From contig SADC01000896.1 in assembly GCA_004194705.1 (NCBI GenBank), positions 1 to 64,000 on the forward strand: a DNA stretch of 64,000 nt, read 5' to 3'. Shown in pieces: positions 44,129 to 55,720 of the stretch. Below the pieces are notes generated by a model. It searched no databases, was not told the DNA's origin, and saw nothing but the letters and a program-made list of their open reading frames with translations. The DNA comes from Ditylenchus dipsaci. Lineage: Eukaryota; Nematoda; Chromadorea; Rhabditida; Anguinidae. A program made the position numbers and the translations under genes. Position 1 is the stretch's first letter. Every line of letters begins with the position of its first letter.

Positions 44129-44719
44129 ATGCCAAAACTCAAAATAGCCCTTATTGATGATGATCATGCGCGAGCAGACTATATAAGAAAAAGTCTGCTT
44201 GAAAATGATTTTGAAGTGGTCGCTTGCCTTACTTTGACCATTTAAAATATTTTTCGTCTCGAGCATTTACAAGCCGATGTGATCTTGCTCGATATGGATC
44301 TCCTCATCGTGACATTATTGAAAGTTGTGTGAGTAGCTATGACCTACCGACTGTCCTGTTCACTAAAAATTCAGATAAAGACACCATCAAACAAGCCATC
44401 GATGCGGGAGTAACGGCTTATATCGTAGATGGCATAGACCCTGCCCGTTTACATACCATTTTAGAAATCTCGATTGAGCAATATAAAAAGCACAAAAAAC
44501 TCGAAGGTGATTTAAAAGAGGCTCAAACCAAACTGGCTGACCGTAAAGATGTTGAAAAGGCCAAAGTGTTACTCATGCAACTCCACGGGCTGCCTGAAGA
44601 TACAGCTTTCCAACTTCTTAGAAAAAAATGCCATGAGTCACCGTATAACGATTGGAGAAATGGCACGGCGGTTACTTGATGCCCAAAAATTACTCAACAA
44701 TCAACTAAAGGATGAATAA
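44129..44719 (+). CDS. nasT: NasT, ANTAR-domain antiterminator response regulator (frameshifted)
   Basis: NasT binds leader RNA of nitrate-assimilation operons and stops termination when released from NasS. The start at 44129 gives MPKLKIALIDDDHARADYIR, a receiver-like domain with VILLDMDSPHRD in the phosphoacceptor region. LPTVLFTKNSDKDTIKQAID and AGVTAYIVDGIDPARLHTIL complete it. The C-terminal ANTAR helix bundle reads DRKDVEKAKVLLMQLHGLPE followed by DTAFQLLRKNAMSHRITIGE, ending KLLNNQLKDE. About 196 residues. Divergent from nirB; nasS follows after one base. Confidence 0.9.
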
Positions 44720-44720
44720 A

Positions 44721-45740
44721 ATGAGCACATTAGAAAAGACTCAATTACAACTCGGCTATATTCCTTTGCTTGATTGTCTTGCATTGCTTTGGGCAAAACA
44801 AAGAGGCTTCTTTGAGGAAGTCGGTTTAGATGTCACTTTAGTTAAAGAAGCATCATGGGCAAGTCTTCGAGACGTCTTGCTTTTGGTCTATTAGATGCAG
44901 CGCATTGCTTATCTGCAATGTTACCTGCGGCGGCTGTCGGCACAGATCAAATTGGCACGCCACTGCAAACATCACTGGTTTTAAGTGAAAACCGTGCTTT
45001 CATTAGCTTAAGTCAAAAACTTACTCATCAACTTGCAATTCAAAAAAATGATACGGCCCAAGTAACAGCGCAAAAAGTGGCAAGCTATCTTGAACAAGGT
45101 CACTCCATTTCTTTAGCGCATGTATTTAAGCATTCTATTCACCATTATTGTTTAAGAGAGTGGCTCGCTTTAGCAAACCCTGAACTTGCTCAATCTATCC
45201 AGCTTAAAACATTACCACCACCTTATATGGTAGAAGCATTAGACAAACATGTGATTGATGGTTTTTGCGTCGGAGAACCATGGAATACTCAAGGCGAACT
45301 TCTGGGATTAAGTAAAATGATTTGCTCAAGTCAAAACATTATTCCACCTGTGGCTGATAAGGTTCTAGCCGTAACTCAAGAATGGGCTGAACAGCATCCA
45401 CAAACACTGGTCGCACTCACCACGGCAATTATGAAAGCCCAGCAAGAATTGAGTAAGTTAGACGATTTTGCTCCAATTTTAAAATTATTAGTCGAGTTTG
45501 GAATTGTGCGCTTCCATTGTTCAGAAGAAGTACATGTCGACAAATACTATATGATTCAGGATATTGTTCGTCATTTAGTAAAAGAAAGTGCACTTCCAAA
45601 AGTAGAGACTTTTATTGGCTGCTCGAGCAATGCAAAAATGGGATGAACTTCAACTCGACCAAGCACAAATCACAAGCTTGGGTGCTCAATGCATTAATCT
45701 TGAGGCTTATGAACAAGCTAAACAACGCTATCGTTCATAA
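44721..45740 (+). CDS. nasS: NasS, nitrate/nitrite sensor, NrtA-like (frameshifted)
   Basis: NasS resembles periplasmic nitrate-binding proteins but lacks a signal peptide and is cytoplasmic. Without nitrate it sequesters NasT. The start at 44721 gives MSTLEKTQLQLGYIPLLDCL, then ALLWAKQRGFFEEVGLDVTL, EASWASLRDVL, GLLDAAHCLSAMLPAAAVGT and IDGFCVGEPWNTQGELLGL, all typical of the NrtA/NasS family. The end NLEAYEQAKQRYRS at 45740 needs a frame change near 45640. About 339 residues. Confidence 0.9.
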
Positions 45741-45768
45741 ATTTTCTACTCATCAAATCGCCATAAAA

Positions 45769-45796
45769 AAGCTGTCTTTTATGACAAAGACAGCTT
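45769..45796 (+). terminator. Intrinsic terminator after nasTS
   Basis: AAGCTGTCTTT pairs perfectly with AAAGACAGCTT around an ATGAC-containing loop. The T run behind the hairpin is weak on this strand, while A's precede it. Confidence 0.7.
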
Positions 45797-46319
45797 GAAA
45801 GACCCATAAGACAAAATGCGAAACACGCATTACTATATTTTCTAGCTTAACTGATCCGTTGAAAATATAGCGCTTATGGAAATGATCATATCTATCTAAA
45901 CGTATCATTTTCAGACATTTTCATATCAATAACTGCCACTTGATCAATTTCAGTTCATTATTCAAAGCATCTTAAGTCAGTCTTTAAATACCTCTCTCTT
46001 TTTTAAGCCTTAAATTTACCCATACTCACTACAGAATAGTGATGCATCAATTACGCGGGTGAGGTCATAAATTTCATTTTATTTCTTCAAAATAATTTCT
46101 CGCATCTGTCTTAATTAAATTAATTTTTTTAGCTCTAAAGTAATTTATTGCCTATGTCATTATATTTAAAAGATTTATTTATTAATTCTTTTGTAAAACT
46201 TAAATATTACGATTCAAATAATTAGATAAAAAAAAATTAGTGAAAAATCCTCTAAGTCCCTCCTGTTTTCAGTTACAAACCGCAACAATCATGGCACAAA
46301 TGGTAATAATAATTAAATT
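45797..46319. other. AT-rich intergenic region before the siderophore genes
   Basis: These 523 bases hold no protein-coding region that I can support. They are very AT-rich, with runs of A and T around 46080-46240. The promoter of the siderophore operon should be at the right end, next to the Fur-box-like site. Confidence 0.5.
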
Positions 46320-46338
46320 AATAATCATTATCATTCAC
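46320..46338. promoter_or_regulatory. Fur-box-like operator upstream of the siderophore operon
   Basis: Read on the minus strand, GTGAATGATAATGATTATT agrees with the 19-base Fur consensus at 15 positions. It ends 29 bases before the first gene, which fits iron repression of the whole cluster. Confidence 0.7.
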
Positions 46339-46367
46339 ACCACATAAAAAACCTGAGAAGATCTACC

Positions 46368-47393
46368 ATGATCCATGAAAATATTCTCGACTGCATAGGT
46401 AAAACGCCACTACTACAATTATCAAGGCTATTCACGCATCAATCGATCTCAGTGATTGCGAAAATGGAATTGTTAAACCCAGGAGGAAGTATTAAAGACC
46501 GTCCGGCATTATTCATGCTACAGGAAGGCCTGAAATCTGGAGTGATTAATAAAGATAGTCACATTGTTGAAAGCTCATCAGGGAACTTAGCGATTGCGCT
46601 TGCAATGGCTTGCAAAATATATGGATTAAAATTTACTGCCGTTATTGACCCAAAATTGCCTCAGCAAACTTACAAATGTTGAAGCTCTACAAGGCCAATA
46701 TCGAAATGGTCTCTGAAAAAGACCAAAACGGCGGTTATTTAAAACCAGAATTGACACTGTAAAACGACTCTGCCAACAGCTTCCAAATGCTGTTTGGATT
46801 AATCAGTATGCAAACCCAAATAACTGGAAAAGCCATTATTTTGGAGAAGCAGAAGAAATCCTAAATCAAATTGATCGCAAGATTGATTACCTCGTGATTG
46901 GGGCAAGTACCTCTGGCACGATTATGGGCGTATCTCGTCGCCTTAAAGAAAGATTTCCAGAATTAAAGTGATCGCAGTCGATATCGTCGGCTCTGTGTTG
47001 TTCGGTGGTACATCTGGTCCACGCGAAATTCCTGGAATTGGTGCAAGTACAGTCCCACCACTGCTCTCCCCCGATGAAATTGATGATGTCATTTATGTAG
47101 ATGACTATGAATCGGCACTCGGTTGCCGAGAACTTCTTGAACACGAAGGAATCTTTGCAGGCGGTTCGAGCGGCTCGTCAATTTCAGCCATAAAAAAACT
47201 GATTCCAACCATTCCTGATGGATCGTGCGTCTTAACACTGTTGCCCGATCGCGGCGATCGTTATCTCGATCTTGTTTATGAAGATGAATGGTTCGAAATG
47301 ATCAAGAAGCGTCACTTCAATCGAAACGTACGACGCCAAGAAAACCTTACTTTACAAAATGCTGTTTACCTTCTCCTTAGGAAATATTCATGA
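46368..47393 (+). CDS. sbnA: SbnA-like PLP-dependent cysteine-synthase homologue (frameshifted)
   Basis: In staphyloferrin B synthesis SbnA condenses O-phosphoserine with glutamate to a precursor of L-2,3-diaminopropionate (Dap). The start at 46368 gives MIHENILDCIGKTPLLQLSR. The PLP Lys is in LLNPGGSIKDRPALFMLQEG and the phosphate loop in VESSSGNLAIALAM. NPNNWKSHYFGEAEEILNQI, VGASTSGTIMGVSRRLKERF and FAGGSSGSSISAIKKLIPTI follow in shifted frames. About 341 residues against 326 in SbnA. First gene of the operon, overlapping the next by four bases (ATGA). Confidence 0.85.
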
Positions 47394-48412
47394 GCAATTT
47401 GGCAACCCTTCGCTACTTAAGTCAATCAGATTTATTAAATCTTGGCGCAAATCATAGTAATTCATTTATGAAGCAATTACTGAAGGTTTAACCCTGCATG
47501 CAAATAAACAGTTTGTTCAACCTTTAAAACCTTATCTTCGCTGGCAAGGTGCTGACCATATTGCCGACCGTATTATCGCAATGCCTTGTTATTTGGGCGG
47601 CAACGACCCGATTGCCGGAATCAAATGGATTGGCTCAAGACAACATAACCCTAAAAAATTCAATATTCCGCGTGCCAGTGCATTAATTGTTTTAAATGAC
47701 TCAGAAACAAATTATCCAGTTGCAGTGATGGAAGGCAGTCTCATCAGTGCCATGCGAACTGCGGCAATTACTGGTGTCTCGATTAAGTATCTAGCAAAAA
47801 AAGACTTTTCAGACATTACCGTGATTGGCTGCGGTCCAATTGCTCAAATGCAGATTAAAACTGTACTTGAGCAATACGCTCAAGTGAAAAAAATCCATTT
47901 ATTTGATGTGAACCCTGAAGCAGCTGAAAAACTCAAAGCGTTGTTCTTATCAGAATATCCGAATTTAGAAATGAAATTCATGACAGTGCCAAGTCTGCGA
48001 TTCAGCAAGCTGACGTCCTCATTACCTGCACAGTCTCAGATAAACCTTACATTCCATTTGAGTGGCTTAAAAAAGCTGCTTTGTTTCAAATATTTCAATT
48101 ATGGATATCGAGCCTGAAGTCTTCTTAAAAGTCGACAAAGTGATTGTAGATGACTGGGACCAATCAAACGAGAAAAGAAAGTCATCATGTACTGGTTGAA
48201 GATGGCTTATTCAGCCGTGAAAAACTACATGCTGAACTTGGCGACATCATTATTGGTCATAAAAACGGCCGCGAACACGAAGATGAAATCATTTGCTCAA
48301 CCCAATGGGCATGGCGATTGATGACATTGTCTGCGCTAAATGGTTCTTCAATGCTGCACAAGAACAAAACGTTGGCACGGTTCTACCGCTTTATAAGAAT
48401 AGGAATAACTAA
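47390..48412 (+). CDS. sbnB: SbnB-like Dap-forming dehydrogenase, ornithine cyclodeaminase family (frameshifted)
   Basis: SbnB oxidises the SbnA product to release Dap and 2-oxoglutarate. The start at 47390 gives MSNLATLRYLSQSDLLNLGA. GGNDPIAGIKWIGSRQHNPK and SLISAMRTAAITGVSIKYLA are typical of the ornithine cyclodeaminase/mu-crystallin family. The NAD-binding fold starts at ITVIGCGPIAQMQIKTVLEQ. DEIILLNPMGMAIDDIVCAK near 48290 (shifted) is the C-terminal signature. About 340 residues. Two bases separate it from the next start. Confidence 0.87.
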
Positions 48413-48413
48413 A

Positions 48414-50102
48414 ATGTTAGATCGGATTTACACAGCACAACTACAAAAAACCATAGATGCACTCTACATGGAGAATTATGGAGATTTTAGAGATCATATT
48501 TCCTATAAAAAGCCTTATCTGGCAATTACTCTCAATGATGAGTTAGAACTCTATTTCGGCTGTTTAAAAGTAGATGGTGTAAATCCTTTCTATGTTACCC
48601 AACCTGAAGTTTTGCTTCATAACGTCTTAAACAATACAACGTCTGAAATTTCTATTTCTGAAGTTTTTTAACTATTTAACCCCAAGCAACTTGGTGGCCA
48701 TCGCCACACCATCAAAAAGCGATTAATTATTGGCTCGACAACTTAGTAACGGCTGAAAAAATTCCTCAAATTTACAGTCAGCCCTTTCATTTTCTTCGCC
48801 TTTAATCAAAAGCGAGTTGCTATCGCTGGTAGCTGACCGTCCATTTTCATCCATTCGCTCACTCAAAAGGTGAACTTACACCACTCACAACTCAAAAAGA
48901 AATTGAGGTGTACTGGTGGGCATTAAGAAAGATGACGTGATTAATAATATGAAGTCGATTCCTCACAAGAGCTTCTGTTATCAGAAGTTGAGGAAAGTCT
49001 TATTGCTGACAAAATGGCTCAGCTTTCAGATGATTACTTAGCCCTGCCTTTGTTAGAGACGCAACATCGCTATTTAAAGTTTGAAGACAATAAGTACAGC
49101 GGTATTGACCTAACCATGTCACCACAATTGGTTTACCAACTTCTTCTTTAAGAACGCTTATTCACAACGCAAACCCTACTCTGCACTTAAAACTCTCGAC
49201 CAATGCCAAACATTAGGTGCAATCCGCTCTATGCCAGGCCGTTATTTAATGAATGGGTATACGCTTATGATTTTTTAATGACGTCATTAATGAAACTGCT
49301 TTATTAAAAATCGCCTCTTTTTGAGTAATGAAACACATTGGTGGGTGCTCGGTAAACAAGAGCCTATTGTAAAGAATTTAGGTGTAATCGGCTGCCAAGT
49401 CAGACATTTACCCGACTTTTGCCAAGATAAAAACGTCACGCCAATCACTATGTCAGCTTTAAGCTGTACGTATGTCGACCCTTGGGAAACTTTAGGCGTT
49501 GAAGGTGACAAATGGTCATTACTAAAAGACTTAAGTGTTCATTTTATTCAAACATTCTTAACGCTTTGGGCAAAAGGAATCATGCCTGAATGCACGGGCA
49601 AAACACTTATGGTGTGTTATGAAAATAATAAGTTTAAATGCTTTGTTTTGCGTGACCACGATACCTTAAGAATATGTACCACAGCCATTGAAGAAAGTGG
49701 TTTTACACCTCCGGTTTATACCATCGATACCAGCACACCAAACAATCTTATCTTTACTAAAAATGAAGACTTATTTAATTACTTCATTACCCTAGGGATT
49801 CAAATTAACCTCTACCCGATTGCTTTAGCTACTTTGAAATATACGGATCGTACAGAAACCGATTTCTGGGAGATGGTTCAAGACATTATTCATGATTTTG
49901 TAGAACGCAACCCATTTCAGAACAAACAAAATCGCAAATTCAAACTTATCTTTTTGACAATAAGACTTGGCCATTCAAACAGCTACTTACGCCTTTACTT
50001 GCGCAAGAAAGCGACTCAACAGGCATGCCAAGTAAAATCGGAAGTACGCCAAACCCTTATCACAGCTTATCTGTTTCTAGCTATGAGACCATGGATATCT
50101 AA
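48414..50102 (+). CDS. sbnC: NIS siderophore synthetase, IucA/IucC family, SbnC position (frameshifted)
   Basis: NIS synthetases use ATP to join carboxylates to amines. The start at 48414 gives MLDRIYTAQLQKTIDALYME. The ATP-binding stretch RPFHPFAHSKGEL is near 48850, LGAIRSMPGRYLMNGY at about 49220 and WVLGKQEPIVKNLGVIGCQV at about 49350. At 49584-49610 the family's E-x-H-x-Q-N motif appears as PECTGKTL, one residue short, which I attribute to three lost bases. VLRDHDTLRI follows. It ends SVSSYETMDI. About 562 residues. Its position matches sbnC. Confidence 0.85.
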
Positions 50103-50105
50103 ATC

Positions 50106-51308
50106 ATGCGCTCATCTCGCCTAGATCATTTCATTATTTTGTTCTGTCAGTTTTTTTCTACTTTTGGCTTATGGTGCTTATTCCGATCATGCCGCTCTAT
50201 ATGGAAAAACTGACGGCGCATATGAGTGCTCCCACTATCTGGGCAGGTTTGGCACTCGCGGCTCCGGCTATTGGCAGTTTATTTACCGCACCGATTGTGG
50301 GTCACCTATCCGACACATTCGGCCATAAAAAAGCCTTGTTACTTTCTCTGGCAGGTTTCTGTATTTCAATACTGCTCATGGCGAGCGCCCAGCATTTATA
50401 CCTGTTTATTTTCGCGCGAATTTTACTCGGTTTTTGCGGTCTTTCTGTGATCTTAAATGCCTATGTTTCATATCTTTCTAATGAACAACAACGTGGTACC
50501 GCTTTTGGGCAACTACAAAGTAGTGTTGCGCTCGCTTGCCTATGTGGTCCCGTGCTCGGCGGGGATATTTATGGATCAAATGGCGGTTGAAGTATTACTC
50601 AACGCGACAGCATTTGTTGTGATGACCTTAATTTTGATTGCGTCATTTGTATTAACCAATCCCGTTAAAACCGAGGCGCAAAAACCAAAGAGAAATCTAA
50701 GCTTCCAGCTTTCTTTGATAGAACAATTTTTTCATGGTTAAGCGCTGGAATTTTGGTTCAAGCCGGTGGCTTTGGTTTGGTGTCTTGCTTTTGTTTTATA
50801 CATTAGTGAAATAAGCCAAAGCACTCATTCATCGTTATCTGCTGCGAGTTAACGGGAACCATTTCATGCGCTTTCATGGAGCAGCCTTTATTGCTGCAAC
50901 CTATTGGGGAAAACGAAATGATGATAAAGGAGATTCTTTTAATAACTTCATTTACGCATCTTTAATTTGCGGTATCACGATTTTCGCATTGATCTGGGTT
51001 TCTAATCTCTGGCTGATTCTTGTATTACGACTCATACAAGGCTTCTGCTTTGCAGCCCTTATTCCTTCGATCTTGCACACAATTTCTCTAAAAGCCGGCG
51101 CTCAAAGCCAAGGAAAAGTGATTGGTATTTCTAACAGTGCCTTTGTCTTAGGACAACTTATTGGCCCAATCACGATCACGCTCACCTACTCATTTTTCAA
51201 TATTACTGCTGCATTAGTCTGCACCTCACTATTTTTTATCGGTGCGGGATTAGTGGTGATTTTGGACAGATTCTTAATGGATACAATTTTAGAGAGGCAC
51301 AAGAATGA
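50106..51308 (+). CDS. sbnD: MFS exporter, SbnD position (frameshifted)
   Basis: The predicted siderophore exporter has twelve membrane helices. The start at 50106 gives MRSSRLDHFIILFCQFFSTF. MVLIPIMPLYMEKLTAHM and FTAPIVGHLSDTFGHKKALL contain MFS motif A. FARILLGFCGLSVILNAYVS and LACLCGPVLGG are typical of exporters. The second half has LILVLRLIQGFCFAALIPSI and FVLGQLIGPITITLTYSFFN. The last codons need a frame change near 51270, ending FREAQE with TGA at 51306-51308. About 400 residues. It overlaps the next start by four bases. Confidence 0.85.
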
Positions 51309-53094
51309 ACTCAATTATTACAACCGATGCATGGTCTTATAAACTTTTCGAACAGTACCTGAATACTTTCTTTCGTGAACTCAAAGTAAATCTTGAAAAG
51401 CATATTATCCCAGCTCAAGATTCTCCTTTATTCACACTGTATGCAGACGCGCCCAGACACCCTGTATTTTGCTTATACTTTTAATGCATCTAACACGATT
51501 GTTTATGGTGCAGTTCAGCATCTATCCACCACTGGTTATCATAGATATCAACGTGGTTTTACCCTGCAAAATTTAAGCGAAAATACTTTTGACTCACTCA
51601 CCGACCTAAAAAATTAGTGAAGCTGATTACAGATGAATTGAATAGCTTATTTAAAGATAAAAACCAAAATAAGAATCTATATTCTGATATTGCCAATAGT
51701 ATCGAGAATACAAAATTCTTTTTAGAAAATAAGCCTTCCCAAACAGTAACTAAAGCGTTTAAGTGGTTTTCAGGCAACCGAACAAGGCATGTTATATGGG
51801 CACCCTTTTCATGTGACTTCTAAAGCCAATTTAGGTTTCTCTAAAGAAGACATGAAGAAGTATAGCCCTGAGTTAGGCGCAAGTTTCCAACTTCATTACT
51901 TTGCAATTCATTCTTCTTTAATCCAAAGCTTGTAAGTGAAGAACAGTCTTCTCATCGTGTTGAAGATGAAGTTTTAGAAAACAGCAAAAGAACGTTTACA
52001 AGAAACTTAGCAAATTACGAGCTAATGCCAACCACCCTTGGCAAGCCAACTTCTTACTTCAACATCCATCTTTAAAGAAACATTTAGATAGCCAAGACGT
52101 GATCTATCTGGGAGCTTTAGGTCAAACCGTTATGGCGACCTCATCCGTTCGTACAGTGTGGTTGCCTCAATCGAATCTATTCTTAAAGCTATCAATTGAT
52201 GTACGCATTACCAGTTTCATTCGCAACAACCCAATGGACGAAATGGAACGCGCGATTGATGCGAGCAAAATTATTATTAATCACAAGATTAATGAGCAAT
52301 ATCCAGACCTTATGATTCTGCCGGAGTTAGAGGCAAAAACAGTCAAAATTCCAGAGCTTGAAAGTTCATTTGGCATCCTTTATAGAGCTGGGCTCACGCC
52401 AGAGGTATTAGAAAATACCAGAATGCTAGGTGGCTTGGTTGAAGAAAATGAAAATTATGAGATCCCGCTTTTAAGCATTATTCAGCAAGCGGCACCCAAC
52501 CAAATCTACAATCGAAAGACGCGAAAGACTTCATTACTTTCTGGTGGAAACAGTACGTTAAAGTTTCACTCATTCCATTAATTGAGTTGTTTGCAAACAA
52601 AGGCATTAGTGTAGAAGCGCACATGCAAAATAGTTTAATGGAATTTAAAAACGGCTATCCACATCGCCTTATTCTTCGAGACATGGAAGGCATTAGCATT
52701 GTTCCAGAAATGATAGAAGATGACTCATCTATTTCTGAAGATAGTACCGTTTGGTTCTCTCAGAAAGATGCGTGGACCTTTTTAAAATATTACCTTGTGA
52801 TCAATCACATTGCTCATCTCATCAGTGCAATTGCACGAGTTACCGTGATTGAAGAATCTGAACTTTGGCAAGCACACGCCTTACGCTCACGCAAGGAAAT
52901 TTTAGCGCCAAAGGTGAGCAATACCGCGATTTATTAATTAATTCACTCACATTACCAATCAAGGCAAATATGTTAAATACGCTCTACCACAGTGGTGGCA
53001 ATCCTATCTGGATTGAAGTTGAAAACCCTATTTATAAATATCGCGGCGCAGAAGCACTTTGCCCTCTTCAACCAACACAACAAACCAATTATAA
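51305..53094 (+). CDS. sbnE: NIS siderophore synthetase, IucA/IucC family, SbnE position (frameshifted)
   Basis: The start at 51305 gives MNSIITTDAWSYKLFEQYLN. The ATP-binding motif GHPFHVTSKANLGFSKEDMK is at about 51797-51860. FLLQHPSLKKHLDSQDVIYL, SSVRTVWLPQSNLFLKLSID and ITSFIRNNPMDEMERAIDAS follow. ISVEAHMQNSLMEFKNGYPH holds the E-x-H-x-Q-N motif, then LRDMEG. The C-terminus reads NTLYHSGGNPIWIEVENPIY. The end is uncertain: in the written frame no stop occurs before the next synthetase begins; a one-base shift gives TAA at 53092-53094. About 597 residues. Confidence 0.83.
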
Positions 53095-54816
53095 AACCCT
53101 CGCGGAAAATCGCGTGATGGGCCAATTATTAGAAGCACTCATTTTTGAAAATACTTTTAAATACGAGTTTTCTAAAGGTCAAATCAAGTTCTATATTTCC
53201 GATACGTTTTTTATACCTGCGCGGCCAAACGACACTTTAGTTTTAAACGAATTAAGTTAGATCCTTCAAGCTTAGTCCGTTCTGATTTACTTTAGACACT
53301 GAAACTCGCCCCTAACTTAAAAACATTACTTGCCGATCTAAAAATATTATTGAAGCTGACCCAGTTAAATGGCAAACTTTAATGATGAACTCAATTTAAC
53401 TTACGTTAAACATGCGCAAACTTTAAGCCAAGCCCCTGCTCAACCTTTAAGAACCTTGTCTTATTTAGAACAAGAAGCACGGATTACCAATGCACATTTA
53501 TATCACCCAAGTTTTAAGTCTCGTATCGGCTTCGATTTAAAAGAAAACCAGAAATATGCACCCGAGCTTTCTGAAGGTTTTACGGTTCAATGGTCGCGAC
53601 TCATAATAGTTTATGTAAACTGGTTTTAAGTGAAACCATTAACTTAGAGCAGCTTTATAAACAGCATTTTTCAGAAAAAGATCTACAAGCCATTAACGAT
53701 CAATTGAAAGAGCAAATTAGATTTTAAAGATTATATCCTCACTCCAATCTCACCCGTGGCAGTGGGATAAAATTATTGAATTATATTATCAAGATGCAAT
53801 CAGCAACCAACTGATCATCCCGTAGATATTGAAGGTCCGACTTATTTACCACAGCAATCGATTCGAACCCTATCAAATATTAGTGATATCTCGGCGCTTT
53901 CTCTTAAATTGGCAATGAACTTGGTCAATACTTCTACCTCTCGTGTATTGGCGCCACATACCGTTCAAAATGCGGCAAAAATGAGTGATTGGCTTTATAA
54001 CATTGTTGAACAAGACCATATTTTAGAAAAACAGCGTAAGCCTGTTATTTTAAGAGATCGGCGGTCTTTCAGTTAACCAGCAAATTGCGCTACCTGTTCA
54101 ATACGGTGCACTCGCCTGCATTTGGCGCGAAAGTATTTACAGCTACTTAAAGAAGGCGAATCAGCAACGCCTGTAACGGGTCTAATGCAAGTTGATACGG
54201 ACAAATACCACTAATCGATGAGTGGATTCAAGAGTATGGTATTGAATTCTGGTTAGAAAATTACTTACCAACGCTTATTTACCTATCATGCATTTTTATG
54301 GTGCCACGGTCTGGCTTTAGAGTCACATGCACAAAACATTGGTACTGATTCATAAAAATGGCCTACCAATTAAGGCAAGCCTTGAAAGATTTCCACGATG
54401 GTATCCGTTTTAGTCGTCATCTTTTACGTGAGCCCGAGCTTTTACCTAACTTACAAGATGCACCAAAAGAACATGCCAAGATTAACCCAAACTCGTTTCT
54501 TGGAAACCATTCTCCAAATGAGTTAGAGACTTTACCCAAGATGCGCTTTGGTTTGTGAAATCTGGCTGAGTTAGCGATTTTCTTAAATGAACATTATGAC
54601 TTCGATGAAATCAAATTCTGGACCATGTTAAGAACATTATTAATCAGCATAAGAAGCTCACCCAGAGTTTACCGAACGATATGAGTTGTTTAACTTTACA
54701 GATGACACTATTGATATTGAACAGCTCGCAAGCCGCCGTTTCCTCCGGAAATTCGCTTAAGAGTACAAACCACGCCGAACCCGCTCAGTCTCATTAAGGA
54801 AATTGAATATGAATAA
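53059..54816 (+). CDS. sbnF: NIS siderophore synthetase, IucA/IucC family, SbnF position (frameshifted, start not located)
   Basis: The N-terminal family block AENRVMGQLLEALIFENTFK is at about 53102-53160. NAHLYHPSFKSRIGFDLKEN near 53490 carries the ATP-binding HPxxKSR motif. ALESHAQNIVLIHKNGLPIK near 54320 carries the H-x-Q-N motif, and KDFHDGIRFSRHLL follows. It ends in LRVQTTPNPLSLIKEIEYE. The true start cannot be fixed, because the upstream gene continues in the same written frame. About 585 residues are covered. The stop overlaps the next start by eight bases. Dense indels occur around 53270-54360. Confidence 0.8.
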
Positions 54817-55569
54817 GCTTTCGATTTCTTTTAAGAAACGAATAGCACACGGCGAGACACTCTACGGAATATTTTGTTCCGTAGCCTCTCCCATTAATGT
54901 CGAGCAACTGGCACTTGCGGCTACAACTTATTATTATCGACTTGGAACATACTTTATTTAGTACGTCTCAAGTCGAGACCATGATTTTAGCTGCTAGAGC
55001 CATGAGTCTTGATGTCTTTGTGGGTGTCGTTAAACACCAACCATTTAGTTCTACCTCTGCTCGATGCAGGGGTAACGGGTATTGTTTTTCCCGTATAGAA
55101 AATGCTCAGCAAGCACAAGAAGCCGTGAATATTGTCACTATATGCCTCTTGGGCAAAGAGGTCTCAACTCGACAAGGTTAAATCGATATGCATGGATGAT
55201 TTAGCTAGTTTTGTTCAATACGCAGCCGAAACTGTGTGTCGTTGCCATGATTGAAAGCTTGGAAGGACTAGAACAACTAGATGAAATATTAAAGTTGAAG
55301 GTATTGATATTATTCTAGAGGTGCTGCCGACCTTTCTCAATCTATGGAATGCCATGGCAATCTAGCCATCCAAAAGTGAAAGAAAAAGTTCAAGAGATGT
55401 ATGCAAAGACTAAAAATAGTCAAAAGCATTTCTGTGCTATTCCCGACAACCTGAAGATATTGCGGCATGGAAACAACAATCCGTTCAGCTGTTTGTACTG
55501 GGCGATGACCGAAGCATTATTCGCCGTGCCCATCAAAATCATTTGAATTCTTATAAAGAAATCTCATAA
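54809..55569 (+). CDS. sbnG: SbnG-like citrate synthase, HpcH/HpaI aldolase family (frameshifted)
   Basis: In Staphylococcus SbnG makes citrate for staphyloferrin B with an aldolase-like fold. The start at 54809 gives MNKLSISFKKRIAHGETLYG. IIDLEHTLFSTSQVETMILA, DAGVTGIVFPRIENAQQAQE and VVAMIESLEGLEQLDEILK match the family, with metal-binding Glu in the MIESLEG part and the Asp of ADLSQSMG. The end HLNSYKEIS is clean. About 253 residues. Its place directly after the NIS genes is as in sbnA-G. Confidence 0.85.
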
Positions 55570-55577
55570 ATTTTCAG

Positions 55578-55613
55578 TTGTGTAGAGCGATGGATGCACC
55601 TTTCTCTACACAA
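55578..55613 (+). terminator. Intrinsic terminator after the sbn-like operon
   Basis: TTGTGTAGAG pairs perfectly with CTCTACACAA around a 16-base loop, followed by AT-rich sequence and later T runs. It begins nine bases after the aldolase stop. Confidence 0.75.
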
Positions 55614-55659
55614 CAATTATAAAAATAATTTTATTATTTTTTTGTCCAACAACGATATT

Positions 55660-55678
55660 GTGAATTATAATCATTCTC
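55660..55678. promoter_or_regulatory. Fur-box-like operator upstream of the receptor gene
   Basis: GTGAATTATAATCATTCTC agrees with the 19-base Fur consensus at 15 positions. It lies 42 bases before the receptor start. The receptor would thus be a separate iron-repressed unit. Confidence 0.7.
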
Positions 55679-55720
55679 ACTATAATTCGACAAATTTAAA
55701 ATCACTCTCAGGGCGAGACA

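Noticed and set aside
46887..47144. Open frame on the minus strand inside the SbnA-like gene
   Set aside because: The plus-strand frame carries the conserved PLP enzyme sequence, so this is a shadow.
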